Below are positions 1 through 8,682 of a stretch of DNA of 64,000 nucleotides, one piece after another. The stretch lies in the NCBI GenBank assembly GCA_019637445.1, contig JAHBVS010000003.1, positions 186,001 to 250,000 of the forward strand, given 5' to 3'. This DNA comes from Gemmatimonadaceae bacterium (lineage in GTDB: Bacteria > Gemmatimonadota > Gemmatimonadetes > Gemmatimonadales > Gemmatimonadaceae). How positions within the stretch are numbered: position 1 is the first letter of the stretch; the number at the start of each line of letters is the position of its first letter. Below the pieces are notes generated by a model. The model ran no database searches. It was not told where the DNA came from and saw nothing but the letters and a program-made list of their open reading frames with translations. A program made the position numbers and the translations under genes.

Positions 1-1
1 G

Positions 2-628
2 TTGATCGGCGGCGAGACCGCGGAGATGCCGGGCGTCTACACCGCGCCGGACTATGACCTCGCTGGGTTCATCGTCGGCTGGGTGGAAGAGGACCAGGTC
101 ATCACCTCAGCGGGTGTGCGGGAAGGCGACGTGTTGGTTGGACTCGCCAGCACAGGGTTGCACACCAACGGCTATTCGCTGGCTCGTCACATTGTGACGG
201 AACGACTGCAGCTTGGGCCGCGGGATGTGTTTCCTGAATCGGGGGGCAAGTCGGTGGCCGACGTGATGTTGGCCGTGCACCGCTCCTACCTCCCAATCCT
301 GGAGCCGGCGCTTGGCACCGTTCATGCGATGGCTCACATCACGGGAGGCGGGATCCCGGGCAACCTCGACCGGGCCCTGCCGTCACATCTCGACGCAGTG
401 GTCGAGACGTCGGCCTGGGAGATCCCCTCGCTCTTCCGTGTGCTGGAGTCGGCCGGGAAGGTGGAGCGCGCAGAGATGTACCGCGCGTTCAATATGGGTG
501 TCGGCATGATTGTGATAGCCGACACGGCCGGCGCGGCCCAAGTGCGTGACCTTGCTCGTAAGGCCGGCGTCGAATCTTGGATGCTCGGCCACATCCGCCC
601 GGGGTCCGGGCGGGTTCACCTCGTGTAG
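2..628 (+). CDS. purM: Phosphoribosylformylglycinamidine cyclo-ligase (AIR synthetase), C-terminal part
   Basis: PurM makes aminoimidazole ribonucleotide from FGAM with ATP in purine synthesis. The window opens inside the gene: 208 residues remain, against about 345 usual, so roughly the first 135 residues, including most of the N-terminal ATP-binding half, lie to the left. The visible part begins at the conserved IGGETAEMPG loop and contains the HITGGGIPGN motif and the FNMGVGM strand typical of the AIRS C-terminal domain. It ends at a TAG 20 bases before the next gene. The frame is open to the window edge, so the TTG at base 2 is not the real start. Identification is firm. Confidence 0.95.
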   Translation: MIGGETAEMPGVYTAPDYDLAGFIVGWVEEDQVITSAGVREGDVLVGLASTGLHTNGYSLARHIVTERLQLGPRDVFPESGGKSVADVMLAVHRSYLPILEPALGTVHAMAHITGGGIPGNLDRALPSHLDAVVETSAWEIPSLFRVLESAGKVERAEMYRAFNMGVGMIVIADTAGAAQVRDLARKAGVESWMLGHIRPGSGRVHLV

Positions 629-648
629 CCCCAAAGGAGTTGACCTGT

Positions 649-1596
649 ATGCGTCGTTTCGTCGTTTCCGCCTCTGCCGCCCTTGTGCTGGCGGCTGCCC
701 CGGCTGCGGTGCAGGCCCAGACCTGCGGCGGCAATCCGCTGGCCGAAGATGCGTGCTATGTGGCAAGCGACCTCTTTCGCTACATGGGTGGCCAACTCGG
801 CACCGCAATCGCTGGCGGCAGCCACACGCTGGGACTCGGCACGAATCTCGGTGGCTTTCCGCGCTTCTCGCTCGCCCTGCGCGTCAACGCGGTGAAGGGC
901 AACCTGCCGGAACTCGGTGATGTCTTCGCCGGCCCGGCGTCGGCCCGCAACTTCGCGGTCGAGGATGCACCGGTGCCGATGGCGACGGTGGACTTTGCGC
1001 TCGGACTGACGAAGGGCTTCAACGTCGGAGTTACGCGCATTGGCGGCGTCGACCTTATCGGCGGATTGACCTACGTGCCCGAGATCACCGAGGATGAGTT
1101 CACCCTCACGCCGGAGAGCAACATCGCCGTGGGCCTTGGCGCCCGCGTGGGGCTGCTCGAGCAGTCGGCGCTGCTGCCGGGCGTCTCCGTGTCGTACATG
1201 AAGCGCGACTTGCCGACGCTCGACTTTGGCGCCAGCGCGGACAACGGCACCTCGTTCGACATCAATGACTTCTCGGTCAAGACCACGTCGTGGCGCATCT
1301 CGGCGCAGAAGAACCTGCTGCTCTTCCAGCTCGGCGCCGGCTTCGGTGGCGACAGCTATGACCTGTCGACCTCGGCGTCGGTGAACGCCGAGGGCAACAC
1401 CGGCACGCTGCAGGACGCGCTCAAGATCAACCGCACCACGATGTACGGCACGCTGGGCGTGAACCTGTGGCTGATGAAGATCGTGGCCGAGGTGGGTCAG
1501 GTGTCGGGCGGGACGATCGGCACCTTCCACACCTACGACACGCCAGCGGATGACTCGCGACTCTATGGCTCGGTCGGTATCCGCATCGGCAAGTGA
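649..1596 (+). CDS. Secreted outer-membrane beta-barrel candidate
   Basis: A 315-residue protein starting at ATG 649, chosen because an AAAGGAG ribosome site lies at 633-639 and because a clean signal peptide follows (MRRFVV, hydrophobic run of Ala/Val/Leu, cleavage after AVQAQ near residue 24). The mature part alternates short polar/aromatic strands with turns rich in Gly and Asp and ends GSVGIRIGK, as expected of a small transmembrane barrel, although the last residue is Lys rather than the classical Phe. I do not recognise a named family. It sits between purM and ribD with no shared pathway evident. It could be a lineage-specific porin or adhesin-like barrel; function unknown. Confidence 0.7.
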   Translation: MRRFVVSASAALVLAAAPAAVQAQTCGGNPLAEDACYVASDLFRYMGGQLGTAIAGGSHTLGLGTNLGGFPRFSLALRVNAVKGNLPELGDVFAGPASARNFAVEDAPVPMATVDFALGLTKGFNVGVTRIGGVDLIGGLTYVPEITEDEFTLTPESNIAVGLGARVGLLEQSALLPGVSVSYMKRDLPTLDFGASADNGTSFDINDFSVKTTSWRISAQKNLLLFQLGAGFGGDSYDLSTSASVNAEGNTGTLQDALKINRTTMYGTLGVNLWLMKIVAEVGQVSGGTIGTFHTYDTPADDSRLYGSVGIRIGK

Positions 1597-1612
1597 TCGG
1601 CACGCTGGATCG

Positions 1613-2722
1613 ATGACTCCCGCCGCCCCGCGTGACGGGGCCCTGATGCGCCGCGCGCTTCGATTGGCGCGGCGCGGCTGGGGGCAGACGGCGCCGAACC
1701 CTATGGTCGGCGCCGTCGTCGTTCGCGACGGCCAGGTGGTCGGAGAGGGCTACCACGCCCGATTCGGCGACGCGCACGCAGAAGCGGTGGCCTTGGCGCA
1801 GGCGGGTGAGCGTGCCCGTGGCGCGGACGTGTACGTCACCCTGGAGCCGTGCAATCACCACGGCAAGACGCCGCCCTGTGCGGATGCCTTGGTCGCCGCC
1901 GGCGTGCGGCGTGTCATCATCGCCGTGGCGGATCCGAATCCAGAAGCCGCTGGCGGCATCGACCGCCTGAAGGCGGCCGGCATTGCGGTGGACGTCGGCG
2001 TGGAGGCCGAAGCGGCCGCCGAGCTCAACGCGCCGTTCCTCTTCTCGCACGTCCGACGCGACCGGCCCTTCGTCACGCTCAAGCTCGCCCTGTCACTTGA
2101 CGGGGCAATCGCCCCCGGTGACGGCACGCAGCGCTGGCTCACGGGCGAGGCCGCGCGCAAGCTCGTGCACCGTCAGCGCGCGGGCGCGGATGCCATTCTG
2201 GTCGGGATCGGGACGGCGCTGACCGACGACCCCGCGCTCACGGTGCGCTCCGGCAAGCGCCCCCGCGTCGCCCCTCGGCGCCTGGTGCTGGACCGCGACG
2301 CACGGCTCCCGCTCAAGGGGCAGCTCGCGCGCGGCGCGCGGAAGGTGCCGGTGGAGGTCTTGACCGGTGAGACTGCCCCCTCGGAGCGGGTCGAGGCGCT
2401 CCGCGACCGCGGTGTACTGGTCCAGCCGGCAGCCAGCCTGGAGTCCCACCTCGCGGGCCTGCGCGAGCGGGGCGTCCGGCACCTCTACGTGGAGGGCGGG
2501 GCGGGGGTGGCCGGAGCCCTGCTGTCGGCCGGTTATGTCGATCGCCTGATTATCTTTCGGGCGCCGGTCCTCTTGGGGGCCGGTGCCTTGGCAGGTCTCG
2601 GGACAGTCGTCCCGCCGGCCGGGCACGGTGACCGATGGACGTTGGTCGAGAGCAGCCCCGTGGGGGATGACTTGGTCAGCGTGTATCGCCCCGCCGCCGC
2701 TGATTCCACCCGCGATCCCTGA
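1613..2722 (+). CDS. ribD: Bifunctional riboflavin deaminase/reductase RibD
   Basis: RibD carries out the second and third steps of riboflavin synthesis: deamination of the pyrimidine from GTP, then NADPH reduction of the ribosyl side chain. Residues 1-145 form the cytidine-deaminase-like domain with zinc ligands in H55-A-E57 and P79-C80 ... C89; residues 150-369 form the dihydrofolate-reductase-like domain. Length (369) is normal. The ATG at 1613 is chosen because an upstream GTG would add 21 residues overlapping the preceding gene. It is first in ribD-ribE-ribBA-ribH. The 16 bases before it hold no FMN riboswitch. The stop TGA shares one base with the ATG of ribE. Confidence 0.96.
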   Translation: MTPAAPRDGALMRRALRLARRGWGQTAPNPMVGAVVVRDGQVVGEGYHARFGDAHAEAVALAQAGERARGADVYVTLEPCNHHGKTPPCADALVAAGVRRVIIAVADPNPEAAGGIDRLKAAGIAVDVGVEAEAAAELNAPFLFSHVRRDRPFVTLKLALSLDGAIAPGDGTQRWLTGEAARKLVHRQRAGADAILVGIGTALTDDPALTVRSGKRPRVAPRRLVLDRDARLPLKGQLARGARKVPVEVLTGETAPSERVEALRDRGVLVQPAASLESHLAGLRERGVRHLYVEGGAGVAGALLSAGYVDRLIIFRAPVLLGAGALAGLGTVVPPAGHGDRWTLVESSPVGDDLVSVYRPAAADSTRDP

Positions 2723-3318
2723 TGTTCACTGGCCTCATCACCGCAGTCGGCGAAATCGTCCGCGTCTCCTCGACGGAGGCCGGGCGCGAGCTGGTCATTG
2801 CCGCGCCGTACACGGGGCTGGAGATCGGGGAAAGCATCGCCTGCAACGGTGCCTGCCTCACGGTGCGCGAGATCGGGGACGGGACGTTCACCGTCGCCGC
2901 TGTCGTGACCACCCTCGAGCGCACGACCATCGAGGCCTGGCAGGTCGGCACGCGCGTGAACCTCGAACGCGCGATGGCCGTCGGTGACCGGCTCGGCGGG
3001 CATCTAGTGCAGGGACACGTCGACGGGGTGGGCAGCGTGGTTGCGGCGGAGCGCCGTGGCGACGCGTGGATCCTCGACATCCGAGTACCCGACGCCATCG
3101 ATGAGCTGCTGGTACCGCAGGGGAGCATCGCCGTGGACGGCGTGAGCCTAACGGTGGTGGAACTCCCGGCGGCGAACCTTCTGCGGCTCAGCATTATTGA
3201 ACACACGATGCGCCATACGACGCTGGGCGCGCTCCGCGTGGGCGACGCCGTGCAGCTCGAGGCGGACATCCTGGCGAAGCACATTAAGCGCCTCGCGGCG
3301 CCCCTTCTGCAGAGTTGA
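2722..3318 (+). CDS. ribE: Riboflavin synthase, alpha subunit
   Basis: This enzyme dismutates two molecules of 6,7-dimethyl-8-ribityllumazine into riboflavin and the ribityl-uracil precursor. The protein starts MFTGLITAVGEI, the invariant N-terminus of the family, and contains two tandem lumazine-binding barrel repeats (about residues 1-97 and 98-190). The second has GHLVQGHVDGVG, the substrate-binding signature. Length 198 is normal. It overlaps ribD by one base and is followed three bases later by ribBA, so the genes are surely co-transcribed and probably translationally coupled. Confidence 0.97.
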   Translation: MFTGLITAVGEIVRVSSTEAGRELVIAAPYTGLEIGESIACNGACLTVREIGDGTFTVAAVVTTLERTTIEAWQVGTRVNLERAMAVGDRLGGHLVQGHVDGVGSVVAAERRGDAWILDIRVPDAIDELLVPQGSIAVDGVSLTVVELPAANLLRLSIIEHTMRHTTLGALRVGDAVQLEADILAKHIKRLAAPLLQS

Positions 3319-3321
3319 GCA

Positions 3322-4521
3322 ATGTTCGGAACCATTGAGCAGGCCTTGGTGGACCTAAAGGCCGGCAAGTTCATCGTCGTCGCGGACGACGAAGATCGCG
3401 AAAACGAGGGCGACCTCATCCTGGCGGCGGAACACATCACGCCGGAGAAGGTCAACTTTCTTATGCAGGCGAAAGGCATGATCTGCGTGGCGCTCTCCCC
3501 GGAGCGCGTGGATCGCCTCGGCCTCCAGATGATGGGCTCGGAGAACACGGACGCCCTGCGCACCGCGTACACGGTCACGGTGGACGCTGCGCCGCATCAC
3601 GGCGTGACCACGGGCATCAGCGCCCGCGACCAGGCCAAGACCATTCGACTGGTCGCCGACGCGAGCACCGTGCCGGCGGACCTGCGCCGCCCGGGTCACG
3701 TGCACCCGCTGCGCGCCCGCGAGGGTGGCGTGCTCCAGCGGGTGGGCCACACCGAGGCCGCCGTCGACCTGATGCGCCTCGCGGGCCTGCAACCCGCCGG
3801 CGTCATCTGCGAGATCCTCACCGACGACGGCTCCACCGCCAAGCGCCCCGAGCTCGAGGCCTTCGCCAAACGGCACGACCTGACGTTCATCACGGTGGCG
3901 CAACTGGTCGCCTACCGGCTGCAGAACGAGCGCCTCGTGCATCGCGCGGCGGAAGCGCGCCTGCCCACGGAGTTCGGTGAGTTCCGCCTCGTCGGCTATC
4001 GCAACGACGTGGACAGCCACGAGCATGTGGCGCTCGTCTACGGCGAGGTGCAGGGCGGGGAGGACGTGCTGGTCCGCATGCACTCCAAGTGCCTCACGGG
4101 TGACACCTTCCACTCGCTGCGCTGCGACTGCCGCTGGCAACTGCACGAGGCGATGCGTCTCGTGGTGGAGGCCGGTCGGGGCGTCATCGTCTATCTCGAC
4201 CAGGAAGGGCGCGGCATCGGCCTGCTCAATAAGCTGCGGGCCTACCAGCTCCAGGACGAGGGTGCGGACACGGTCGAGGCCAACGAGCGCCTCGGTTTCG
4301 CGCCCGACCTGCGCAACTACGGCATCGGCGCGCAGATCCTGCTGGACCTTGGCCTGCGTTCCATCCGGCCGATCACGAACAACCCCAAGAAGCTCGTGGG
4401 CCTGGAGGGCTATGGGCTGAGCCTCGGCGAACGCGTGCCGATCATCTCGCCCGCGAACGGCGAGAACGCCGAGTACCTCGAGACCAAGCGCAAGAAGCTC
4501 GGCCACCTGCGAGCGATGTAA
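3322..4521 (+). CDS. ribBA: Fused DHBP synthase / GTP cyclohydrolase II RibBA
   Basis: A two-domain enzyme feeding both entry points of riboflavin synthesis. Residues 1-200 are 3,4-dihydroxy-2-butanone-4-phosphate synthase, with the metal/substrate loop DDEDRENEGDL near residue 22-32 and HHGVTTGIS. Residues 205-399 are GTP cyclohydrolase II with the zinc triad C257, C268 and C270 and the DQEGRGIGLLNK motif. Both catalytic sets are present, so both activities are expected. The fusion is common in many bacteria. The stop TAA shares its last base with the ATG of ribH. Confidence 0.97.
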   Translation: MFGTIEQALVDLKAGKFIVVADDEDRENEGDLILAAEHITPEKVNFLMQAKGMICVALSPERVDRLGLQMMGSENTDALRTAYTVTVDAAPHHGVTTGISARDQAKTIRLVADASTVPADLRRPGHVHPLRAREGGVLQRVGHTEAAVDLMRLAGLQPAGVICEILTDDGSTAKRPELEAFAKRHDLTFITVAQLVAYRLQNERLVHRAAEARLPTEFGEFRLVGYRNDVDSHEHVALVYGEVQGGEDVLVRMHSKCLTGDTFHSLRCDCRWQLHEAMRLVVEAGRGVIVYLDQEGRGIGLLNKLRAYQLQDEGADTVEANERLGFAPDLRNYGIGAQILLDLGLRSIRPITNNPKKLVGLEGYGLSLGERVPIISPANGENAEYLETKRKKLGHLRAM

Positions 4522-5018
4522 TGGGAGAGTTCATCGGAACACCCACCGGCGCGGGCGTGCGGATGGCCCTCGTCGCCAGTCGCTTCAACGAGCACGTGGT
4601 GCAGAAGTTGGTCGATGGCGCACTGGAGTGCTGTTTGAAGCACGGCGCCACGCTCGACGCCGTGGACGTCTATTGGGTGCCGGGCGCCTGGGAGCTGCCG
4701 CTGGCCCTGCGCGAAGCCCTGCAGTCCGGACGCTACAACGCCAGCGTCGTCGTCGGCGCCGTGGTGCGCGGCGAGACACCGCATTTCGACTTCATCGCGG
4801 GTGAAGCGAATCGTTCGATGGCGCAGCTGCAGCTCGAGTACGGCGTGCCGATCGGCAACGGCCTGCTCACCACCGACACGATGGAACAGGCCGAGGCGCG
4901 GGCCGGTGGCGCGCACGGCAACAAGGGCTGGGAAGCGGCGCTGGCCGCGCTCGAGATGGCCGACCTGATCGGTCGGCTGGACCACTCGCTGGCGGACGAG
5001 GACGATGGCGCGCGTTGA
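4521..5018 (+). CDS. ribH: 6,7-dimethyl-8-ribityllumazine synthase
   Basis: Lumazine synthase joins the ribityl-uracil and the four-carbon phosphate from RibB to make the direct riboflavin precursor; it usually forms icosahedral or pentameric shells in the cytoplasm. The 165-residue protein shows the family's ASRFNEHV substrate loop, the PGAWELPLAL motif and GAVVRGETPHFDF with the catalytic His. An insert, RAGGAHGNKGWEAA, matches the conserved NKG tail motif. It overlaps ribE-ribBA on the left by one base and nusB on the right by 14 bases. Confidence 0.97.
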   Translation: MGEFIGTPTGAGVRMALVASRFNEHVVQKLVDGALECCLKHGATLDAVDVYWVPGAWELPLALREALQSGRYNASVVVGAVVRGETPHFDFIAGEANRSMAQLQLEYGVPIGNGLLTTDTMEQAEARAGGAHGNKGWEAALAALEMADLIGRLDHSLADEDDGAR

Positions 5019-5424
5019 GACCCGTGGGCGCTCGCGCGCCCTGCAAGCCCTCTATGCCTGGGATGTCCGCCGTGATTCGCTGCCACTGCCGCGTGTGGCG
5101 CAGTTGGTGTGGGACGACCTCGCGATCCCGCCCGAAGAGCGTGCCTTCGCCGATGCCTTGATCCAACTCATCGCGGCGGACCGGCCGGCAATGGACGCCG
5201 AGCTGGCGGAAGTCACGACGAACTGGCGGCTCGAGCGGCTGGGCCACATCGAGCGTTGCGTGTTGCGGCTCGGCGCGGCTGAGCTGACCCAGGGCGGGAC
5301 GCCCCCGCGGGTGGTGATCCAGGAATGCGTACGGCTCGCCGAACGCTACGGGTCCTCGCAGAGCGCGCGCTTCGTGAACGGCGTGCTCGACGCGCTCGCA
5401 CGACGGATGGGCCGGCTCTCTTGA
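5005..5424 (+). CDS. nusB: Transcription antitermination factor NusB
   Basis: NusB, with NusE, binds boxA RNA and supports antitermination on rRNA operons. The 139-residue all-helical protein begins ARVETRGRSRALQALYAWD, the usual N-terminal helix, and contains NWRLERLGHIERCVLRLGAAE and the C-terminal VNGVLDAL helix. Linkage ribH-nusB is widespread in bacteria and supports the call. The gene starts 14 bases inside ribH. Its TGA overlaps a TTG start for the next gene, so it sits in the middle of the long overlapping run. Confidence 0.93.
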   Translation: MARVETRGRSRALQALYAWDVRRDSLPLPRVAQLVWDDLAIPPEERAFADALIQLIAADRPAMDAELAEVTTNWRLERLGHIERCVLRLGAAELTQGGTPPRVVIQECVRLAERYGSSQSARFVNGVLDALARRMGRLS

Positions 5425-6527
5425 AGCTCGTCGCCGTGAACTGGCAGGACCTCGACAACCCATTGGGCGGCGGGGCCGAGACGCACCTGCAGGAGATCCT
5501 CGAACGGCTGGCCGGATTTGGGCACGAGGTCGTGCTGCTCTGCGGCGGCTGGAAGGGCTGTCCACCGCGCGCGACGCGCAATGGCGTCGAGATCCATCGC
5601 GTGGGGACGCGGCAGTCGTTCCCCTTTCTCGCGCGCCGGTACTGGAATCGCCACCTGCGCGACTCGGGTGTCGACGTGCTGTATGAGGACATCAACAAGG
5701 TGCCCTTGTACACGACCCGCTGGGGGGCCCGGCAGGTGGTTGCGGTCGTGCCGCACCTTTTCGGCGACGCCGCCTTCCAGGAACTGAACCCGGTGCTGGC
5801 CAGTGCCGTGTGGCTGAGCGAGCAGCCGCTGCCCTGGATGTACCGTCGCGTGCCCTTTCAGGCCATCAGCCAGAGCACGGCCGAGGACCTGATGCTGCGC
5901 GGCATCCATCCCAAGCGCGTCACCGTGATTCCTCCCGGCGTCAGCGCGGAGTACTACACGCCGGACCCCGCCGCCCGTGCGCAACGGCCGACTTTTGCGT
6001 ATCTCGGACGCCTCAAGCGCTACAAGGGCGTGCACCACGTGATTCGTGCCTTCGCCGCGATGGGACATCCGGATGCCGAGCTCGAGATTGCTGGGGCGGG
6101 CGACTACCGGCCGGCGCTTGAGGCCCTCGTGGACTCGCTTGCCCTGCGTCAGCGCGTACGTTTTCTTGGCTTCGTCAGCGAGGCGGAGAAGCTGGCACTC
6201 TATCGACGGGCGTGGGGCGTGGCCTTGGCTTCGCCCAAGGAAGGCTGGGGTTTGACCAACGTGGAGGCCGAGGCCTGCGGGACGCCCGTTGTGGCGTCCA
6301 ACTCCCCCGGCATCCGAGAGTCGGTGCGGCACGGTGAGACAGGCTTCCTCGTGCCGCAAGGCGATGTGCAGGCGATGGCCGAGGCAATGCGACGGCTGGC
6401 GGACAGTCCTGCGCTGGTGGCGGAGATGGGCGGCAAGGCACGGGCCTTCGCCGAATCGTTCACCTGGGACCGCTGCGCCCGCGCGACCGAGGCGCATCTG
6501 CTCGAGGTGGTCAACCGAGGGAGGTAG
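5421..6527 (+). CDS. GT4-family glycosyltransferase
   Basis: A 368-residue GT-B fold glycosyltransferase. The N-terminal half has the acceptor-domain loop NPLGGGAETH (residues 13-22). The C-terminal half has the nucleotide-sugar part: FAYLGRLKRYKGVHH, then GFVSEAEKLALYRRAW, SPKEGWGLTNVEAEACGTPVV with the catalytic Glu pair, and the GETGFLV segment. TTG 5421 is preferred as start because it overlaps the nusB stop as TTGA and gives the canonical N-terminal strand LKLVAVNW; earlier starts would run through nusB. The sugar and acceptor cannot be read. Placement between nusB and hpf gives no pathway clue. Confidence 0.88.
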   Translation: MKLVAVNWQDLDNPLGGGAETHLQEILERLAGFGHEVVLLCGGWKGCPPRATRNGVEIHRVGTRQSFPFLARRYWNRHLRDSGVDVLYEDINKVPLYTTRWGARQVVAVVPHLFGDAAFQELNPVLASAVWLSEQPLPWMYRRVPFQAISQSTAEDLMLRGIHPKRVTVIPPGVSAEYYTPDPAARAQRPTFAYLGRLKRYKGVHHVIRAFAAMGHPDAELEIAGAGDYRPALEALVDSLALRQRVRFLGFVSEAEKLALYRRAWGVALASPKEGWGLTNVEAEACGTPVVASNSPGIRESVRHGETGFLVPQGDVQAMAEAMRRLADSPALVAEMGGKARAFAESFTWDRCARATEAHLLEVVNRGR

Positions 6528-6531
6528 GGCC

Positions 6532-6858
6532 GTGGACGTCGTCATCCACTCGCACCACGCCAGCGTCTCCGAGCATATGCGCAAGCGCGCCCTGCGCGCA
6601 GTCCAACGCGTGGCCACCCGGCTCCCTCGGGCCGTGGAGGCCATCCTTCGCTTCGAAGAGGATGGGCCGACGAAGCGCGTGACGGTCACCCTCCGCGCGC
6701 CTCGGCATCACGACCTGATGGGCCGGGCCGACGGCAAGTTCTTCGGGCCGGCACTCGTCGCCGCGCTGGCCCGGGTGACGACGCAGATCAACCGCGAGAA
6801 GCGGGGCGCCGGACACGCCAGCAAGCGTACGGCAGCCCGGGCGCGCGTCCGTGGCTGA
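6532..6858 (+). CDS. hpf: Ribosome hibernation promoting factor, short form (S30AE family)
   Basis: A 108-residue protein that begins VDVVIHSHHASVSEHMRKRA and follows the S30AE pattern: a first strand, a helix, then paired strands with RFEEDGPTKRVTVTL and a basic tail rich in Arg and Lys. Members bind the decoding site of 30S subunits and inactivate or dimerise ribosomes in stationary phase. It lacks the C-terminal dimerisation domain of long HPF. An hpf gene close to hprK and PTS genes is a known arrangement in Proteobacteria, which supports the call. Start GTG at 6532; the stop overlaps the hprK start. Confidence 0.82.
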   Translation: MDVVIHSHHASVSEHMRKRALRAVQRVATRLPRAVEAILRFEEDGPTKRVTVTLRAPRHHDLMGRADGKFFGPALVAALARVTTQINREKRGAGHASKRTAARARVRG

Positions 6859-7831
6859 GCGCATGCCCACGCTGACGGTCGGCGCGCTCTACGAGCGGCT
6901 CAAGGATGAGTTGCAGTTGGAGCTACTCGGCAGCCCAGACGGCTTGCAGCGTCCGATCGAGACGGACGATGCCTCGGGGCCGGGCCTCGTCCTGGCGGGC
7001 TACACGGGACGATTCGTGCACCAGCGGCTGCAGGTTCTCGGCGAGACCGAGGTCAGCTACCTGAAGTCACTGCCCGCCGCGGATCGGCATCGCATCATCG
7101 AGACCTTCTTCGCCTATCCGATCCCCTGCGTGATGATCACCAAGGGGCAGGAACTGCCCGAGGGCATGGAGGACGCGGCGCGGACGGCGGGGCTGGCCAT
7201 CCTGCGCTCGCAGCTGAAGACGCAGGAGTTCTACCACCACATCCATCCCTTCCTCGAAGACTGCTTTGCGCCGAGCACGAACCTGCACGGCTCGCTGGCG
7301 GACGTGTACGGGGTCGGGTTGCTGTTCACGGGCGAGAGCGGCATCGGCAAGTCGGAGTGCGTGTTGGACCTCGTCGAGCGCGGGCACCGACTGGTGGCGG
7401 ATGACGTCGTCATCGTACGGCGAAAAGGCGGCGACGTGCTGATTGGATCGGGGCATCCGCTGCAGCGGCACTTCATGGAGATCCGTGGCGTCGGCCTCAT
7501 CGATGTGCGCCAGCTCTTTGGCATCCGCGCCGTGCGCCAGCAGAAGCGCATCGAGGTGGTCGTGCAGTTGCAGGCCTGGCGCGAGGGCATGGTCGTCGAG
7601 CGTACCGGCCTCGAGCAGCAGGTCACGCAGATCATGGGCGTGGACGTCCCGCGGATTACGCTGCCGCTGAATCCTGGCAAGAACATCACCGTGGTCGCCG
7701 AGGTCGTGGCGATGAACCACCTGCTGCGCTACAGCGGCGAGGACCCGGCCCAGGCGTTCAACGAGCGCCTCAAGGGCCATATGCGCCAGAAGGCCGATGT
7801 GGCGCGGTACCTGCTCGATGACGACGAATAG
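6851..7831 (+). CDS. hprK: HPr kinase/phosphorylase
   Basis: HprK phosphorylates or dephosphorylates Ser46 of HPr, coupling PTS state to metabolism. The 326-residue protein has the N-terminal regulatory domain (about 1-130) and the kinase core with P-loop GESGIGKS at 161-168, then DDVVIVRRK and the family signature MEIRGVGLIDV. GTG 6851 overlaps hpf by 8 bases; an ATG four codons later (6863) is an alternative start. Its target Ser46 is present in the HPr gene encoded 2.3 kb downstream, in the same operon. No RapZ gene, the common proteobacterial neighbour, follows. Confidence 0.96.
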   Translation: MAERMPTLTVGALYERLKDELQLELLGSPDGLQRPIETDDASGPGLVLAGYTGRFVHQRLQVLGETEVSYLKSLPAADRHRIIETFFAYPIPCVMITKGQELPEGMEDAARTAGLAILRSQLKTQEFYHHIHPFLEDCFAPSTNLHGSLADVYGVGLLFTGESGIGKSECVLDLVERGHRLVADDVVIVRRKGGDVLIGSGHPLQRHFMEIRGVGLIDVRQLFGIRAVRQQKRIEVVVQLQAWREGMVVERTGLEQQVTQIMGVDVPRITLPLNPGKNITVVAEVVAMNHLLRYSGEDPAQAFNERLKGHMRQKADVARYLLDDDE

Positions 7832-8201
7832 CACGCCCCGCGCCATCGTCGCCGGCCACGGCAGCTTTGCGGCCGGGCTCGTCTCCGCCGTGCAGCAGAT
7901 CACGGGGCTGGGTGATCGCTTCGTGGCGATCAGCAACACCGGGCTCGGCGCCGAGGCCATTGAGACGGCCGTGCGCGAGGCGCTGGCGACGACCGGCGCG
8001 ACCGTGGTGTTCACCGACCTGCCTGCCGGCAGCTGCACGATGGCGGTCCGACGGCTCGCCAAGCTCGGCCCGTCCGTCACCGTGGTCACGGGGGTGACGC
8101 TGCCGACGCTACTGGCGTACGCGATGGGAGCCAGTGTCGAGGAGGCCGTCGCCCGCGGCCGCGAGTCGCTGATGCGCTACGGGGGCCCCGAGGGTGCTTG
8201 A
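7818..8201 (+). CDS. PTS mannose-family EIIA component
   Basis: A 127-residue EIIA of the mannose family. EIIA takes phosphate from HPr on His14 (motif VAGHGSFA) and passes it to EIIB. The fold pattern, with the Rossmann-like strands and VVFTDLPAGSCTMAVRRLA loop, is typical. It begins 14 bases inside hprK (ATG 7818) and overlaps EIIB by 8 bases. Because separate EIIB, EIIC and EIID genes follow directly, it is likely a working part of a transporter and not just an orphan regulatory EIIA. Sugar specificity cannot be inferred. Confidence 0.9.
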   Translation: MTTNSTPRAIVAGHGSFAAGLVSAVQQITGLGDRFVAISNTGLGAEAIETAVREALATTGATVVFTDLPAGSCTMAVRRLAKLGPSVTVVTGVTLPTLLAYAMGASVEEAVARGRESLMRYGGPEGA

Positions 8202-8682
8202 GTACTTTCGCATCGACGACCGGCTGATCCACGGACAGGTGGTCGTCGGCTGGGGGCAGCCCTGCGGCCTCGGCTTCCTCGTGCTCGTTGACGATGCCGT
8301 GGTGGGCTCCGAGTGGGAGCAGGAGCTCTACCGCATGGGCGTGCCGCCGGAGATGGACGTGTACTTCGACTCGGTCGAGAGCGCGGCGCGCCGCATGGCC
8401 GACTATCGCGCCGATCGGCGTCCCGGTCTCCTGCTCACCGGCGATATCGCCACGATGCAGCGCTTGGTGAACGCCGTACCGGACGTGCGCTGCGTGACCA
8501 TCGGCGGCATCCATCACAAGGACGGACGCCGCGCGCGCCTCCGCTATGTGTTTCTCACGCCGGAGGAAGAGCGGGAGTTGACGGCGATGGCGGCACAGGG
8601 CATCCAGGTCGTCGCGCAGGACGTGCCGATGTCGCCCGCCGTTCCGCTGGCGGACGTGCTGGCGGGAGACGGCAGCGGATGA
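8194..8682 (+). CDS. PTS mannose/sorbose-family EIIB component
   Basis: A 162-residue cytoplasmic EIIB. It begins with the active-site block YFRIDDRLIHGQVVVGW, in which His13 is the expected phosphorylation site, and continues with VLVDDAVV and LLLTGDIATMQRLV, both characteristic of the sorbose/mannose EIIB family. Start GTG 8194 lies inside the EIIA stop region; the end overlaps the EIIC start as ATGA. All catalytic residues look intact. Confidence 0.93.
   Translation: MLEYFRIDDRLIHGQVVVGWGQPCGLGFLVLVDDAVVGSEWEQELYRMGVPPEMDVYFDSVESAARRMADYRADRRPGLLLTGDIATMQRLVNAVPDVRCVTIGGIHHKDGRRARLRYVFLTPEEERELTAMAAQGIQVVAQDVPMSPAVPLADVLAGDGSG

Noticed and set aside
616-1530. Minus-strand open frame opposite the beta-barrel gene
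   Set aside because: Arg/His/Ala-rich shadow without domain; the plus strand has a signal peptide and ribosome site.
1597-1612. FMN riboswitch before ribD
   Set aside because: Only 16 bases separate ribD from the previous gene and none of the RFN boxes is present.
7829-7860. RapZ gene between hprK and EIIA
   Set aside because: EIIA starts 14 bases inside the hprK end, leaving no room; no GlnA-like P-loop protein nearby.
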